Positions 43,501 to 56,638 of a stretch of DNA of 64,000 nucleotides are shown piece by piece. The translations under genes were made by a program, and so were the position numbers. This stretch comes from Adiantum capillus-veneris (lineage: Eukaryota > Streptophyta > Polypodiopsida > Polypodiales > Pteridaceae): contig CM043944.1 in the NCBI GenBank assembly GCA_014529385.2, positions 55,161,768 to 55,225,767 of the forward strand. Direction: 5' to 3'. The notes under the pieces are model-generated. The model was not told where the DNA came from and did not search any database. It saw only the letters and a program-made list of their open reading frames with translations. Each line of letters begins with the position of its first letter. Positions within the stretch are counted from its first letter, which is position 1.

Positions 43501-46280
43501 AAAACTAGTGAATAAAATATTTGGTAGGGTGGAATAATATACATACATGAAAAATATATTAGAAAATACTAAAATATATAATGTAATTTAGAATATATAT
43601 ATTTAATATTTAAGGTCAAAAGAGAGATCAACAAAGAAAGCTTACTTATTTATGCTACATCGTGATTGATTAGCATAAGTCTTATATATTTAATAAAGGC
43701 TAAAACATTTGTGAAAAAGGAAAAAAAAATCAAAAGTAACTTATATAATAGGAAATATTTTGGTAAAGGGGCAAAAATATATGGGGGATTCCCATGCATG
43801 GAAAAGCTTGCATCACCAGCAAGGCGGGTCGGCATCAGTCCGCACTACGATGTGCACACCATATATGTTTGGACTCACCATTGGCATGCAAAGTCGGATA
43901 CGACAAGGTCATATCTGCACTAAACAAGGGGGATCAAAGTATACCTTTCCTCATGCTTGAAAGGGGAATCCACAACATGCCCGATGACAGAAACAGTTGT
44001 GCGGGTAAGTTATGACGGCATGGAAGCAAGACGTCAAGGCACGCCATATCTTGGTATGCGTGTTCATGCATGCTGCCAAAGATCGACACCATGGTACTCC
44101 AAGTCGTCACGCAATTCATGAGGTATGAAGTTATTTTACATTTTTGATTCGGATGTGATTGCTTGCTATGGCAATGCCAAGGTCTAGAATCTCAAGGAGA
44201 TTGGCACAACCTGTTGCTCGTTAACATAAAGGGAGCCACGGAGCTCCGCAGGGCTGGCTCCTTGTCGCCGCTTCTAGCAGACGGTGAAGAATACTTACCA
44301 CGCCGTGGTATTCGCAATTACAGGTACACTTTGCGACTGCAATCCAGTTACATATCTATTGCAGGTACTTTCATGATTCTCCATACGATGTAATTTTTGA
44401 CACAGTCGATTCCTAGTTGCCATGATAGCTATATCATGGCAGGAGCATATGTTGGCTATGAGCACAACAGCTTTTCTGTGAAGCAAGGCTTCAATTGGTG
44501 GGGGCATCTTGTTCGGCATGGCCGACTCCTTGTCACTGTGTCTAGAAGCGGACAAAGGACGTTTGCCACACATTGCTAGCTAATTTCAGTTGAACTCACT
44601 CGACAAGGTCGACTCTTTTTGTCCTGATATCTGTATGTCAACAACCGCTTCAGTTGGCTATCAGCAAGGCTTCAATTGCCCACGTTTGGTATATGCTATG
44701 AGCATACAAACTTGGGAGGGATTTGACACTATGCTTGAAGGATCTTTCATGGTGTACATGATACAAGAGGGCGTACGAGCATACGCGACAACTCTCTCTT
44801 GTGTAGAAGAATTGGCTATGAGCCACATTCAAACGAGTTTTCCTTTGGAAGTTCAACACAACTGGTGGCAGTCGAATGACCAGGTTAGCCAAGCTTAAGT
44901 TTTTCTTGATTTTTCCTATTTGTACTTTAGGGCCAGGGGAATTGGCAAAATAGGGAACATCCATTCACAAAATCCCTCCCAGTCTAAATTGTGCAAGGCA
45001 TGTATGGTTTTGGTTCTCACGATTGAGGCCATCACTCTCTGCAAGGGCTTACGCTTTTGCATGCAAGGCATGCTAAGCAGGTGGCATGGATTCCACCACT
45101 TCATGCAATATGCTTCCGCTACCACACTCGCAACTCTGTCAAGGACAGAATAAGTGATGGATTATTTAACCTGATGGTTGGTTTCTATCAACACCCAACA
45201 GCACTAAAAGGAACCCCAAATCTAGGACTTATTTCACAGGCAAAGTGCCAATGCTACGTCATTTTCATCCAATCACGACCCTACAAGAAAGGTAGGTCAA
45301 GATGTGGTTGTGTTTTTTGTTACCTATCTCAATGCACGAGTCATACCGAAAAATTGTGGAATGCTTATATGATAAGCTCAAGTCAAGCATAAGATGCATA
45401 AGAGCACATAGCTTGGGCACACGCTCTAAAAACTTAAGGAAAGTTCCTCAGCCCAGCATGCTCTTCTTCTCTCGTTCTCTCTCTCTTTAAGGAAAAAATG
45501 AAAATCTTCTAAGAAGCTTTTGATACATGTTTTGCTCGTGAGTCAGCCTGATCCAAGGTGCTCTAACTCTCAGCTAACACGTGGCTAAGATGCTACTCAA
45601 ATTAGTCTTCATCGGTTCGTTGATTGAACACTATTTCGCATAAGGGCTAAGAGCCGATGTTAGGATAAGGGTAAGACCCAACGAGTCTTACCACGCACCG
45701 AGCGAGTTTTTGCGAGCAAAGACAAACCCGAGCAGATTTTTGCACGCATCTATAAGCATCTAGCTCAACTCCATCTCTCTAGTTATATCAACTCTCAAGT
45801 CATGATGTGTTTCTTTTTGTATGATGTTCATAGTGCTCCATTGTCAAGTACATTGGTTACGATCTTTCTACGATATATAATGTGATAACTACAAAACCCT
45901 AGGGGTGTGAGTGTTTACATGGATGCATAAAAATGTTTCAAGCTCAAAACACATAGAGTGATAGAGAGAGCACAACTTCTTCTATATCTATCATTGTGCT
46001 TTAGATTCCCTAGTTAAACAAACAGATCTCGATTGTAATTTCATGTGGCCTTCACTTTCAAGGTAAAAAAATTGGGAACTTTTTTGGTTTAAAAATCCCT
46101 GTAAATACCTTAAGTTTGGGCATAAACTCGATATCCTTGATGTTTGATCTTAAAACCAAGATTAATATTTAAATGATTTGTTTTGAATAGCAAAGAACAT
46201 GAGAGAGAAATCAAAAGAAAAAGCATATATCTCTTATCATGCTTGTCATATATCTATATATACATGTGTGTGTGTGTATA
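43501..46280 (+). other. L interior, unassigned
   Basis: Several short open frames of 60-110 codons, none with a recognisable domain. The words CTATGAGCA and CAAGGCTTCAATTG recur around 44450-44850, hinting at an old internal duplication. No tRNA or structured RNA seen. Confidence 0.4.
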
Positions 46281-46285
46281 TCTAT

Positions 46286-46364
<79 letters not shown>

Positions 46365-46536
46365 AGAGAGATAAGAAAAATGAAGTTTTCATGTTTTACA
46401 AACAATCCCAAATGACCTCAAAGATTTATTCAACGATTCTTGACCTCAAGAAGCGCTACTCAGAAGGAGTAGATTTAGAGCAATAAAGGGAAGCTAGATT
46501 GAAGGAAAATCTCTCTTAAGCCATTCTAGCTAGGAT

Positions 46537-46593
<57 letters not shown>

Positions 46594-46595
46594 AT

Positions 46596-46672
<77 letters not shown>

Positions 46673-46686
46673 ATTCTAGCTAGGAT

Positions 46687-46725
<39 letters not shown>

Positions 46726-46735
46726 TCTTATCTAG
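46281..46735. repeat. Compound microsatellite cluster
   Basis: (TA)n, (GATA)n and (GA)n from 46285 to 46370. Then three GA blocks at 46539-46590, 46600-46670 and 46691-46728. The words CCATTCTAGCTAGGATGGTT occur before the first and last GA block (about 46521 and 46671), a ~150-bp duplication. Confidence 0.9.
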
Positions 46736-47734
46736 CTAGCCATGCAATAAATTTAGGGGGGTTTTTGGTTTACCTAGACCTTCATAATCTCAGTTGAGGT
46801 GGCTTGGACCCACTAGACGGTCCAAGATTGCCTTTTTCTCTCAAAACAGAGGCAGGTCCGGTTCTTTTTGGCGCAAAACACGGACAATGTTTTGATCTCT
46901 GACCTCGTCTATAGCTGCAAATTGCATAACCACAAACTCGTATCTCATTTGTTGCTTCATTTTTGGCTTCATTTGCTGACCTTTTCTTTTTTAGTATAGA
47001 TGCGAAGCTGCTAGAAAAGGGAATACTTCATGTTGGGATGTTGTGCACTCTAAATGCACCCTTAGAGCTAAGTTGCACATGGGGGTAGTGGGGCTCCCAT
47101 GACTATAGGGTTGGATTAATGCTACAAATTGTTGTATCCACAAAAAGCAGGTCGCACCCAATGGGTTTATAAAAGGTGCCTATAACTTTTGGAAACTAGA
47201 GGATCTAGTAGCTGGTAGTGTGCGAAGGTAGGCCAAGATCCATATGGCGCAGGGAAAGTTAAGGTGGATGGGCATCTACAGGTTGAAGGCATGGACGAAT
47301 TATTAGCTATCCGAGTCAAAACCTGTAAACTTTGCTTAACCCCTCTGTAGTTCCAAAACTGTGGCAGATTTGTTTCCTCCTCGTGGGACCCCTTATATAA
47401 GTAGGGTGATCATTTTTTGACTCGACTCTTAATAAAATCTTAGAGCCGGGATCACGCCCAAGGTTAGGAGGATTAAGGGGGGGAGGGCACCAGAGTTGCA
47501 GATGTATTGTTGTAGGAATGTAGGTGAAAAGGAAATCATCTTCGTGCAGTTCCATTGGCCAGGGACTGCAGAAAAAAAAGCTACGCTCTTCCCATCTTGA
47601 GTTATAGAGAAATCCCTTCATTTTTGAAGGGATTAGTGGCACAATAGTAGCAGAGCTACGAGAAAGCATCAAATATGCCCAATATGGGAGATTTTCGCTT
47701 CCAATACCCCTGCTAGCACACAGTGCGACCCGGC
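46736..47734 (+). other. L interior, unassigned
   Basis: No domain recognised. A minus-strand open stretch of ~160 codons (47804-47316) has no known motif. Confidence 0.4.
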
Positions 47735-48010
47735 TCTTATCTCCCTCTAGCCATCCACGCCGGCATGGATGGGTAGAGAGAGTTTTTAAAGGTTCGATTT
47801 GCACTTTGGAGGGTGGGAAAAGGTGGATGACGGTGTGACTGTAGGCAGTGTGTGACTGCAGGAAGCTTCGCAGGGTGCAAGCGATCTCCCTCTAGCAGTC
47901 CGCACCGGCGCGGATGGCTAGAGAGAGTTTTTAAGGATGCATTTAGGACTGTGGGCGCAAGTGGATGATGATGACGATACTGCTCCACATGACTACAGGA
48001 AACCTTGCAA
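47735..48010 (+). repeat. Tandem duplication of ~150 bp
   Basis: CATCCACGCCGGCATGGATG ... TAGAGAGAGTTTTTAAAGG and CAGTCCGCACCGGCGCGGAT ... TAGAGAGAGTTTTTAAGG are two diverged head-to-tail copies, each followed by GGTGGATGA-like sequence. Confidence 0.75.
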
Positions 48011-49825
48011 GGTGCAATTCATGCATGAAGTTGCATCGTACAAACTCCTTCAACTACAATCACTGCACTAAATTGTCTTTCGCTACAGGAAACATTGCGC
48101 ATGCCCTTACACAAACGCAGCAACTTCTCTCCCTCTATTGGCAGCAGATAAGGCGTCTCTTGAAATTGACACAGCATATACACTCTTAAGGCTCCCTTTT
48201 TTGAAGTGGGGGCCCGGGATTTGCAGTTGGAAAGGACTCGTTGATGGGAGAAGAGAGTCGCTAGAGCCTGGAAAGAAGATAGATCAGGTCAGGGTTTGTA
48301 TCTATCTTCATCACAAGGTTGATGACAACTTGTAAAACTCGAGATTTGGCTATGACACAACTACATACGCTATACTTCAAGAATTCTTAGTTTCCTATCT
48401 ACGAAAAATTGACAGCCGCGACTATTGTCACAAAGTATAGCGCGGGCGAGGATGACTTACAATATGTGTCGTCCTTCAGACGTAGCGGAACTCAGAAACG
48501 CTAGTCCTGGTGATATAATATGCAACAAATTATATAATAGTTTGAGCCTTACACTGCAAGCATCCGAAAGACTCGGCGGGGAGAGATCAAAGGAAGTTAT
48601 CTGCATAATATAATGAAATTTTGCTTCTTATTCATGCTAGTTGGTAGAATAGTCGAAATTCGAAGTAAGATGCATTTTTTATCATCTCAATAATTCATTT
48701 AGGGAACAACTAATGATTTAGTGAGTTTTTATTTGTGTCTCAAAATAGTTAGCAACGGTTAATGTTCATCATGCATGCTGAAGCATATTGTCGAAGTGAT
48801 TAGCAGCAACTTCTCCACAATTGCAGATTTAGTGAGTTTGTTGTGTTTTGAAGTAATTAACAGCGATTAATTTGGACAATTGGAGATCATGCGTTTCCAA
48901 GTAATTAGTAACGACATCTGCACAGTTGCAGCTCATGCATGCAAAAGCGTTTCTAAGCATTTTGACTCGTTGGCAGCAGCAGCTCTACGTCGTCTTTAAT
49001 TTCTCCGCCTTTGTAGATAATTGTATATTGTTTTGCTTTTTCGGCTGCATTACTTAATGTATGATACATTAATAATGCCTCAGTTTTCTCCTGGAGTTTT
49101 ATTGGCAGCACACACATAAAAAACACAACATTACACAAACAGATTAAACAGAACCACTAAATTGATCATTATTTATCTAGCGTTCCAACCCTAAGCTGGT
49201 GCAAAAAAAAAAAGAGAACAATCACGACACAAAAATTTGATGTGTGAGATCTTAGCATTTTTTGTTTGGTGAAGGGAAACATAGATACAGACATGCCAAC
49301 ATGGTCTGATGCAAACAGTAAAACATAATAAAGCTGGACTGCGTAAAAGGTCCTATTTTGTATTGGTTCATATCAAACGGCATAACTGGAAGGATTGAGA
49401 TTCAAAACAGTAAAATGAACTAAAACCTTCACTTTCAATTCAAGAATAACAAAGAATAGGATCAGAGAGACTATTCTAAATCACATGATTTAGAATAGTA
49501 TAGAAAAAAAGCTCAAGTGCTTTCTCTGTGATGAAGATAGATCAGGTCAGGGTTTGTATTGCATACAAGGCTGCAATCTCAGCAAGGAGAGACTTGTGTC
49601 AAGGCGCTTGCTTCATGAACTCGTGACTCTTGAGATCTGAGGGGTATTTCCTTTTACGCTACTTTTCACAATTTTGACATTTTCTGTCACTGCAACATGA
49701 GATGACAACTTGGTATAGGAAGACATGCACAGGTCAATGCAGAGAAACAAGATCGCAAACACAAATATTGTCACTCATGACACTTCAACCTTAATACATG
49801 TGGGGAAGCTGTGTGCTTGTGTGAT
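48011..49825 (+). other. L interior, unassigned, with a 27-bp direct repeat
   Basis: GAAGATAGATCAGGTCAGGG plus seven further bases is present at both 48275-48301 and 49533-49559. No coding motif. Confidence 0.5.
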
Positions 49826-49826
49826 A

Positions 49827-49864
<38 letters not shown>

Positions 49865-50019
49865 TAAGAGTGGGGCCGCTGCATTGCTATAGGCCAAAAC
49901 TTCCACCAGGGCTCCGAGAGGTGTGCACACTAGCTGAGCCCCTTGTACAAGGTCGATCATTGCACGAGGAAAATGGGCCGAGGCCATGGCAGATACGTCC
50001 TCAAAATAAACAACACGAG

Positions 50020-50059
<40 letters not shown>

Positions 50060-52429
50060 AGGTTTTCACATTAATTTTATATAGAACTAGTAGGGGGTAC
50101 CCGGTTGGGGAGAAAATCCTAAAAAAATCAGAATCAAATGTGATACTTCTCGACAACATGCGAAAATGAGAATCTGAGAGGCATACGACGGATGTCGAGC
50201 GATGCAACAGGCGGAGCAGAGGGCGTGAGCGAGGGACGTGTACACAGAGACAGATGGCGGGGTAGGCAACAACCTAGCATATAGCTAGAAGAAATCTCTT
50301 TTTTTATATGTAAAGGACGCCTTGTAAGCACCAGCCGCTTCAATGCAAGTTGGCTAGACCAACACTCACGTTCTTTAAGCTGGTCCATGTGAGTTCAAGG
50401 CCTGTGAGATGCTTGCTATCAAATTTTAACTCCTCTAGCATCGCAAGGGATGAAACAAAAGCATCTCTGGAGATTGCGGGCAATAATACTTGAAAGCTAC
50501 CAATAGTAGTAGTAGAACTATTAGGTTTTCACATCTTCAAATTTAAATCTTAAAGGTAAAACTCAAAATTTGTAGGTGGGATTACTCTAGACGTTTTTGT
50601 TTCCTGAGCACTGTCAGTCAGTCTCATCAGGAATCAACACATGCAAACGAGATCCAATACAACCTTAGTAAACATGTTAGTCGGTGCAAGGGAGGGGCCA
50701 TGTGTGAGCACAAATTTGTCCTCGGTATATGGCTCATGAATCTATGACTCTTATATTAAAGCACCATAAATAAACCACCACCACCACCACCTCCCTCGTC
50801 ACCTTTGTCCCCATAACCTTCAGCAATGTCACTCTCACCACAACCTGACTATAGTGCCTATGGTGTGACTATAATGGTTCCAGCTATTATAGCCTAGCAA
50901 GAGCGACATTCAACCAAGCCCATGCTCAAGGAGATCTCTCTACTCAAAAATATATTATGGGTTTAGCGTTACAAATAATTGGAGTATTGTTTATATTTCT
51001 TGTTTGTGCTTGAAATCGTCTCAAAAAGCTTGTTTCATTTTTGTCTTTTTTATAGTGTACCTTGCCCTATCTTGCTCGGTTTAGGGATTGCTCGAAAAAT
51101 CTTGCTCGAGGTTTGGGATTCCTCGACCCAACTATTGGCATTCTTTGGGTGATTGTTGTCAAGATATACCCACGGAAGTACACATCGACGTTAATGGACA
51201 AGCAAGAGTCTTGTCATTATGGATGTTTAGGGTGTCATTTCTGCACTACATGTTTTCAGTGCGACACTCAAGTTGAGTTTTTGATAATCTTAAACTCACA
51301 CCAGCTGCTCTCTACCACGGAGTATAGACGCAGCAATCATTTGTGACAGCATGGCTGTCCATAAGAGATTGGTAACTCACTTGTGTGGATCTCCTGCTCT
51401 CTCTATAGCACTACGAAGTGTCTATGGACATACTGTTTTGGGGTAAGACCCGACAGGTGATTGCTACATCACCCCATAGGCATTAAGGATCACAGTTTGA
51501 TCTGCATTGAGGATCACAGTTGACCTCTCCCAGTTATACTTTCAAGGAAAGAATTCTGCAATCTACCACGCGGTAGCAGACGAACATACTTTTCAAGTTG
51601 ATTCCAATCAATTTGTACACGGTTAACTATGTTGGTTACCGTTATTTGCTAGTTGAGCAGTTTCTACAAAGGGTCTTACCAAAGGCTTTTACTATGTACA
51701 TTTTAACCAAAGGGGTTGGATTGCGAGGGCAACACCCATGGTTCCTAGTGCAATGTTGTTTGTTTTTTCAGGTAGGAGACGTGCTCCTCTCCATTTGAAT
51801 ACAGGTAAGTGAACATTACGTTCGCATCTCCAGGTATGCATCTATTGATTTTGTGTTATTCCATTTTTAGTATGCTTTGCTTGGTTTTTCAAGACGTATA
51901 AGTACGCTTGAATGTTACAGAGTCATGCCAAGGGCATGTCGGCACAAAGTATTTTGGGCCAAATATCCAATCTATCTTTCTGCCTTATGCTGTTACGAAC
52001 CTAGTTGTAGGGTTCAATTTGGCACATGTTGTCACATGGGATACAACATAGTCTAGGAACTCAAGGAGTTCGATTTAGCCAGTGTGGAGCAATGATAAAG
52101 AGGGTGCCTCTCACTCTTGTCGTAAATTGTTTAGAGCTACCTCCACACACAAGTACATCTTGTACTTGTAGGATGTTCTTTTTCAGACATCCTTAGTTGA
52201 GAAATATTCCACATGTGGCGAATATGAGTCTCTGGGACTGACACGGGCGCCCCCTATTTCAAATATGTGTCACGACAAAGTCCCTAAGTGTTGGTCACAT
52301 CTGTTTTCTAGACCATTTTTAGCACGACGTATCAGGAGCAATTTCGATGGCCAAAAATTGTCGGATACTTAGAATGACTTGTTAAGGTACAAGTATTGCT
52401 AAACAACATTACAGATGGTTGTTTATACA
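49826..52429 (+). other. L interior, unassigned, with GA and TA microsatellites
   Basis: (GA)n at 49830-49862 and (TA)n at 50022-50057. No domain recognised in either strand. Confidence 0.5.
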
Positions 52430-53600
52430 TATAGCAAATGAAAAAGTTTCATTGTTTGTATCTAGAAGTGATCACTATTCACCTTCTATTATGTTTAAGC
52501 AAAGTTTGCAAAAGATTGAGTTTCTTTTCAAAACTATTTACATTCCTGTTAATGTGTGCTAGGCGCATCACATTTGCCATAATTATTGGCAAGAATTACC
52601 ATGGAAATACATGTTCAGATCTGTTTTTGCTAAATGCATGCACACTAGGTGTTATGGGCCCTAGGGTTTAGCAAAGGCTGATTTGGAATGGCATGCATAT
52701 TCCTCAACTTGTTGCTTATGAAGCATTTCGCACTTTATGTGCACTATCTCTATGAGATTACCTTTGAGTCTATAAATCACAAATAGAGGTCATGGCTCGG
52801 TTTGGGCGTTTGTGGATTTTTTCAAGTTAACCACGAGGGTTATTTCGGACATTGTTGATTGTTCACCAATGTTAAACACTACTGTGATTTCCCGTTCACC
52901 AGTCATCTGTGACGACTATCTGTAAACCGTGAGGAAAACACACCTCAGTACTGTCAGTTATCCAAGGGGATAGGCAGATTACAAAGATTACAAAGAGTAA
53001 TCTTGTGCTAAAGGATCTGCTAAGAGCATACGTTAACACAATGCATTGCTAAATAGATGAGTTTCTCCCTATTCTAGAATTTGCTTAAGTACGATTTTCG
53101 ACTTTGAACACCTCTTGTGGTGGGGTTGGAGATTGTGTCAATACTTTCATACGTCAAGGACTTACCAGGCATGCTGGCAAAACATGTTGGCAAGTAACCT
53201 TCATTAGGGATGCACATGTAATGGACGGTTCAAGATACTCAAGCGAGTAGGAAATTTGGCTCACAACTGCATGGAAAGTTACGCCAAGGTTTCCTTGCAT
53301 TATTCCAGTCCCTTCAGAAGATCTGAAAACTGGTTATGCCTTGAACAACTCTTAGTTGTGGTTACTCCTTTACAGCACTCAAGTGAGTTATAAATAGAGT
53401 CATCATTTAGACCCAAGTGGTTGCAAACGGACAACAATGTTGAAAATCAAGATATTCATCTTGGTTTCATTGAACCTCCTCACTGCACCAATTATCGGTC
53501 ACGTCGACAACTGGCTCACTTATGGGACGTCAATAAAGAGAACACCAGTATTCTTAAGAAGATGTTACTACTTGTGTTTTCGAGGACAAAAACTCTTCCT
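52430..53600 (+). other. L 3' internal region conserved with a second L copy
   Basis: Colinear with 36850-35864 (minus). Conserved words include GGAATGGCATG, GTTGCTTATGAAGCATT, ATGGCTCGGTTTGGG, CAAGTTAACCACGA and GTTATCCAAGGGG. Reading frames are not kept between the two copies, which points to conserved RNA function or simply recent common descent rather than coding. Confidence 0.65.
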
Positions 53601-53614
53601 TAAGGGGGAAGTAA
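53601..53614 (+). promoter_or_regulatory. Polypurine tract of L
   Basis: TAAGGGGGAAGTAA directly before the 3' LTR; the second L copy has AAGGGGGGAATAA at the same position. Confidence 0.8.
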
Positions 53615-53789
53615 TGCCAGGACATGGGTCCTGTACCCTAAGAACTAGGCTAGGCACAAGGACTACGGCCACGGGCCGGGCTAGGCAGTGTGGACAGGGC
53701 ATCCGTCTAGGGCAAGGGGCTAGGAGCCCACCCTATAAAGGGAGGTTGGGAGGAGGATCTATAAGAGCCTAGTTGCCTAGAATCTTACG
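53615..53789 (+). repeat. 3' LTR of L (175 bp)
   Basis: TGCCAGGACATGG to AATCTTACG (terminal CA mutated to CG); TATAAAG at 53734-53740. Confidence 0.9.
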
Positions 53790-53794
53790 GACAC

Positions 53795-54825
53795 GAGGGA
53801 TGCACTTCAAAATAAGGAGGAGAATGGAGTTGTGGTAGGATGCTACCAATCTAGTGGGAGAGTGAAGCAAGTGCATTTCTCAAATGATGATGAAGAAGTT
53901 GAAGCTATTCCTAGGAGCTACTATTCACGAAGTCACTGGGCAAGGGCTACTACAGAAACTTTGGTCAAGGTAGGTGATCTTGAAGAGCCATTTGTTGCCT
54001 TGATTGACCATGGTTTGACCATGGTTCAGAAATAAACATAATGTCAAAGAGTCTCTACAACAAGTGCAAATGGCAGATGGACACAGATCATGGTTCGATG
54101 GTAAAAGTGGAAAACAATTCATCCGGTGAATTGTATGCAGCATGTCCAGGTGTGAAGGTGACAATAGGTGATGTAAAGATTGACCAAAACTTCTTTGTAC
54201 AGGATACATCTTCATATCATCTCATCCTTGGACAGCCCTACATTGTGGGAGTTCGAATGGAAACAAAGGTAATGGATGATGGTTTAGTATATGCTAGGAT
54301 ACGTAGCAAAGATGGTAAACAAGCCGTACAATTTCCAACAGTTTGTGTAAACCATGAAAAAAATTGTGACAACCTCAGAGAACATCCTCTACCAAAGGTG
54401 AGCAAAGAGTTTCATGATCATACAGAAATGATGGATTTTGGCCAAGTACCATTGTAAAGCGGGATTGTAGTGGTACAGAAAGAAAAAGGGTCTTGCTTGA
54501 TCCAAAAATAGGTGAAACTTTCCCAACGAGCTCCTTGGTAACAAGGAATGGATCAGTATGTTTTACAAAACTTGAAGATTTGAAGAGATGTGAGAGGCAA
54601 TATGTGCATAATGTACAAATAGGCATGAAAAAGAGTGGGTTGCTAGAGCCTACTGAAAATGTTTTGGGTTTGTGTGAACAAGTTTCTTTTGTAGATACTA
54701 TGGGTGAGCTTGATGCTATAATGGGGTCTAGTTTGCATCTTGAAAATGAAGTTGTGGAAGTTTGCTCTATGGAAATGTATAGTGTAATAGAAGCCTTTAA
54801 AGAAAACCAAACAGTTGGCCCATAA
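53795..54825 (+). pseudogene. F1 protease and linker, plus-strand copy
   Basis: VKVGDLEEPFVALIDHG is followed by an 11-bp tandem duplication (GACCATGGTTT, about 54006-54027) that shifts the frame. The protease continues in another frame from 54041 (MSKSLYNKCKWQMDTDHGSM) to 54457. Linker KRCERQYVHNVQIG at 54577-54825. Confidence 0.85.
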
Positions 54826-54941
54826 GTCCATGTTGAAACTAAATACAAGAGTGTAGCAAAGAAGGTGAAACCAGTAGCTTCACCCTTACCACCCAACAAT
54901 AGGGAAAATATTGAGCAGGCTTCTTTACAACCAAGTTTGAG

Positions 54942-56044
54942 GAATCCTAAAAAGATTGGGCATACCTTCACAAAGGAGTCTTTCCAAGAGTTGTAGATTG
55001 GTCGCGAGGAGTTTCTAACACAGGAGGAGACAAAGTGCTTCAATTCAAATCATGGTAAGGCTTTTGCATTTGAGCCACATGAGGTAGGATGTGTTGATCC
55101 TTCTATTGTAGCTCCTATGGTAATTTTCACAATACCTCATATGCCTTGGAATTTGCGGCCTATTCCGGTTCCAAAGGCTCATTTGCCAAAGTTAGTAGAG
55201 CTACTGAATGAGAAAATCAAAATGGGAATCTTGGAGCCTTTTTGTGCTCCATACTCAAACAGGTGGTTCACATTTCCAAAGAAGAATGGTTCTCTACGCT
55301 TCATCCAAGATATGCAACCAGTGAACAAGGTGACGATTAGAAATGTAGGTACAGGTCCAATTGTGTATGAGTTTGCAGAGGCATTTGCAGGGAGGGCAAT
55401 CTACTCAATGGGAGATCTCTACTCAGGGTATGATCAATTTCAGCTTGCAATCAAAAGCAGAGACTTGACAACCATGAGGACACCTTTGGGTTTGGTAAGA
55501 ATGTGTACCTTGCCACAGGGAGCAACCAACTCGGTTGCACATATGATGAATGGGATGAATAAGGTCTTACGTGACTTTATTCCTCAAATCACAATGCCTT
55601 TCATTGATGATTTGCCTATCAAAGGATGTGAAGAAAGTGACAAAGATGAAGCTTTGGATCTCAAGGGATGTCGCAGGTTTGTGGTAAATCACATAAATGA
55701 CTGTGATTAAAACTTTGTCTAGGTTGGAAGAAGTGAATCTTACATTGTCAGGAAAAAAGTCTATGTTTGGTGTCAATGAAGTGCTCATTGTGGGGCACAT
55801 GTGCGGGCCATATGGTAGCAAATCTTGTCTAGAAAAACTAGATGCCATCCAAAGAATGAAAGAAACATGCACTAGCATCACTAAGGTTAGAAGGTTTCTG
55901 GGAGCATGTGTCTTCTATGTTATTTGGATTCCACATTATGCACATGTAGCTGATCCTCTTTATCTGCTGCTTAGAAAGAATCAAAAGTTTAAATGGACAG
56001 AAGCACATGTAAAATCCATGAAAAAGCTAAAGGAGTTGCTCTAG
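54942..56044 (+). pseudogene. F1 reverse transcriptase, plus-strand copy
   Basis: The most complete F1 RT here: MVIFTIPHMPWNLRPIPVPK, RFIQDMQPVNKVTIRNVG, MGDLYSGYDQFQLAI and MPFIDDLPIKG (55117-55710). The family-wide frameshift after NHINDCD moves the connection region (RRFLGACVFYVIWIPHYAHV) to another frame (55697-56044). A TAG stop is present in the N-terminal part near 54991. Confidence 0.9.
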
Positions 56045-56056
56045 TGAGCACCAACT

Positions 56057-56638
56057 TTGAGAAAGGTAGACTGTGAGTGTCAAAGGCCACTAACTGTGAC
56101 AGTAGACACCAGTCCTACGGGGATTGGACTGGCAATAGGGCAAGATGACGAAGAAGGACAAAGGTATGTGGTGAGATTTGGAGCAAAGGTATTAAGTGCT
56201 CGCCAAAGAAACTATCCACAGATAAAGAGAGAGTTATGGGGTATGGTTACAGCCTTGAAAAATGGGAAAGAGTACCTAATTGGTGCATGTGTGGTTGTAG
56301 AAACAGATTGTCTACCACTTCTTGGGATGATTACAAGCTGCTCAATGCCAGACATTGCTATGTTGTTGTGGATTGCCTACATCAAGTCCTTAAACCCTGA
56401 GTTTAAGCACATTACACGTAAAGACAATACAGTGGCAGATATGCTATCAAGGGCAAGGTATGAAGATGAGCCACAGATGATTGATGAGGAAGATGATGTG
56501 GGCACAAAGTTCTATTCCATCTCTCATGTCAAAGGTAACAATGTCTGGATGACTAATCCACTTGAATTGTTCTTGAAAGATCTTTATGAAGGTGATTGGC
56601 TTCTTATTGCAAGCTACTTGAGTACTCTAACAAAATAG
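56057..56638 (+). pseudogene. F1 RNase H, plus-strand copy
   Basis: TVTVDTSPTGIGLAIGQ, QIKRELWGMVTAL, VVVETDCLPLLG and ITRKDNTVADMLSRA; open through the start of the integrase spacer and closed by TAG at 56636. Confidence 0.85.

Larger units (their letters stand above)
40815..53789 (+). mobile_element. Element L: complete 12,975-bp LTR retrotransposon without recognisable coding
   Basis: LTRs of exactly 175 bp at each end, a tRNA-Met-like primer site after the left one, a purine tract before the right one, and GACAC duplicated at 40810-40814 and 53790-53794. Deleting it restores F1 gag. The LTRs differ at about 12 positions, so it is older than T. The interior has no Gag, protease, RT or integrase motif in any frame I could recognise. 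It is best described as a large non-autonomous (LARD-like) element; the LTRs are very short for that class. Confidence 0.9.
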
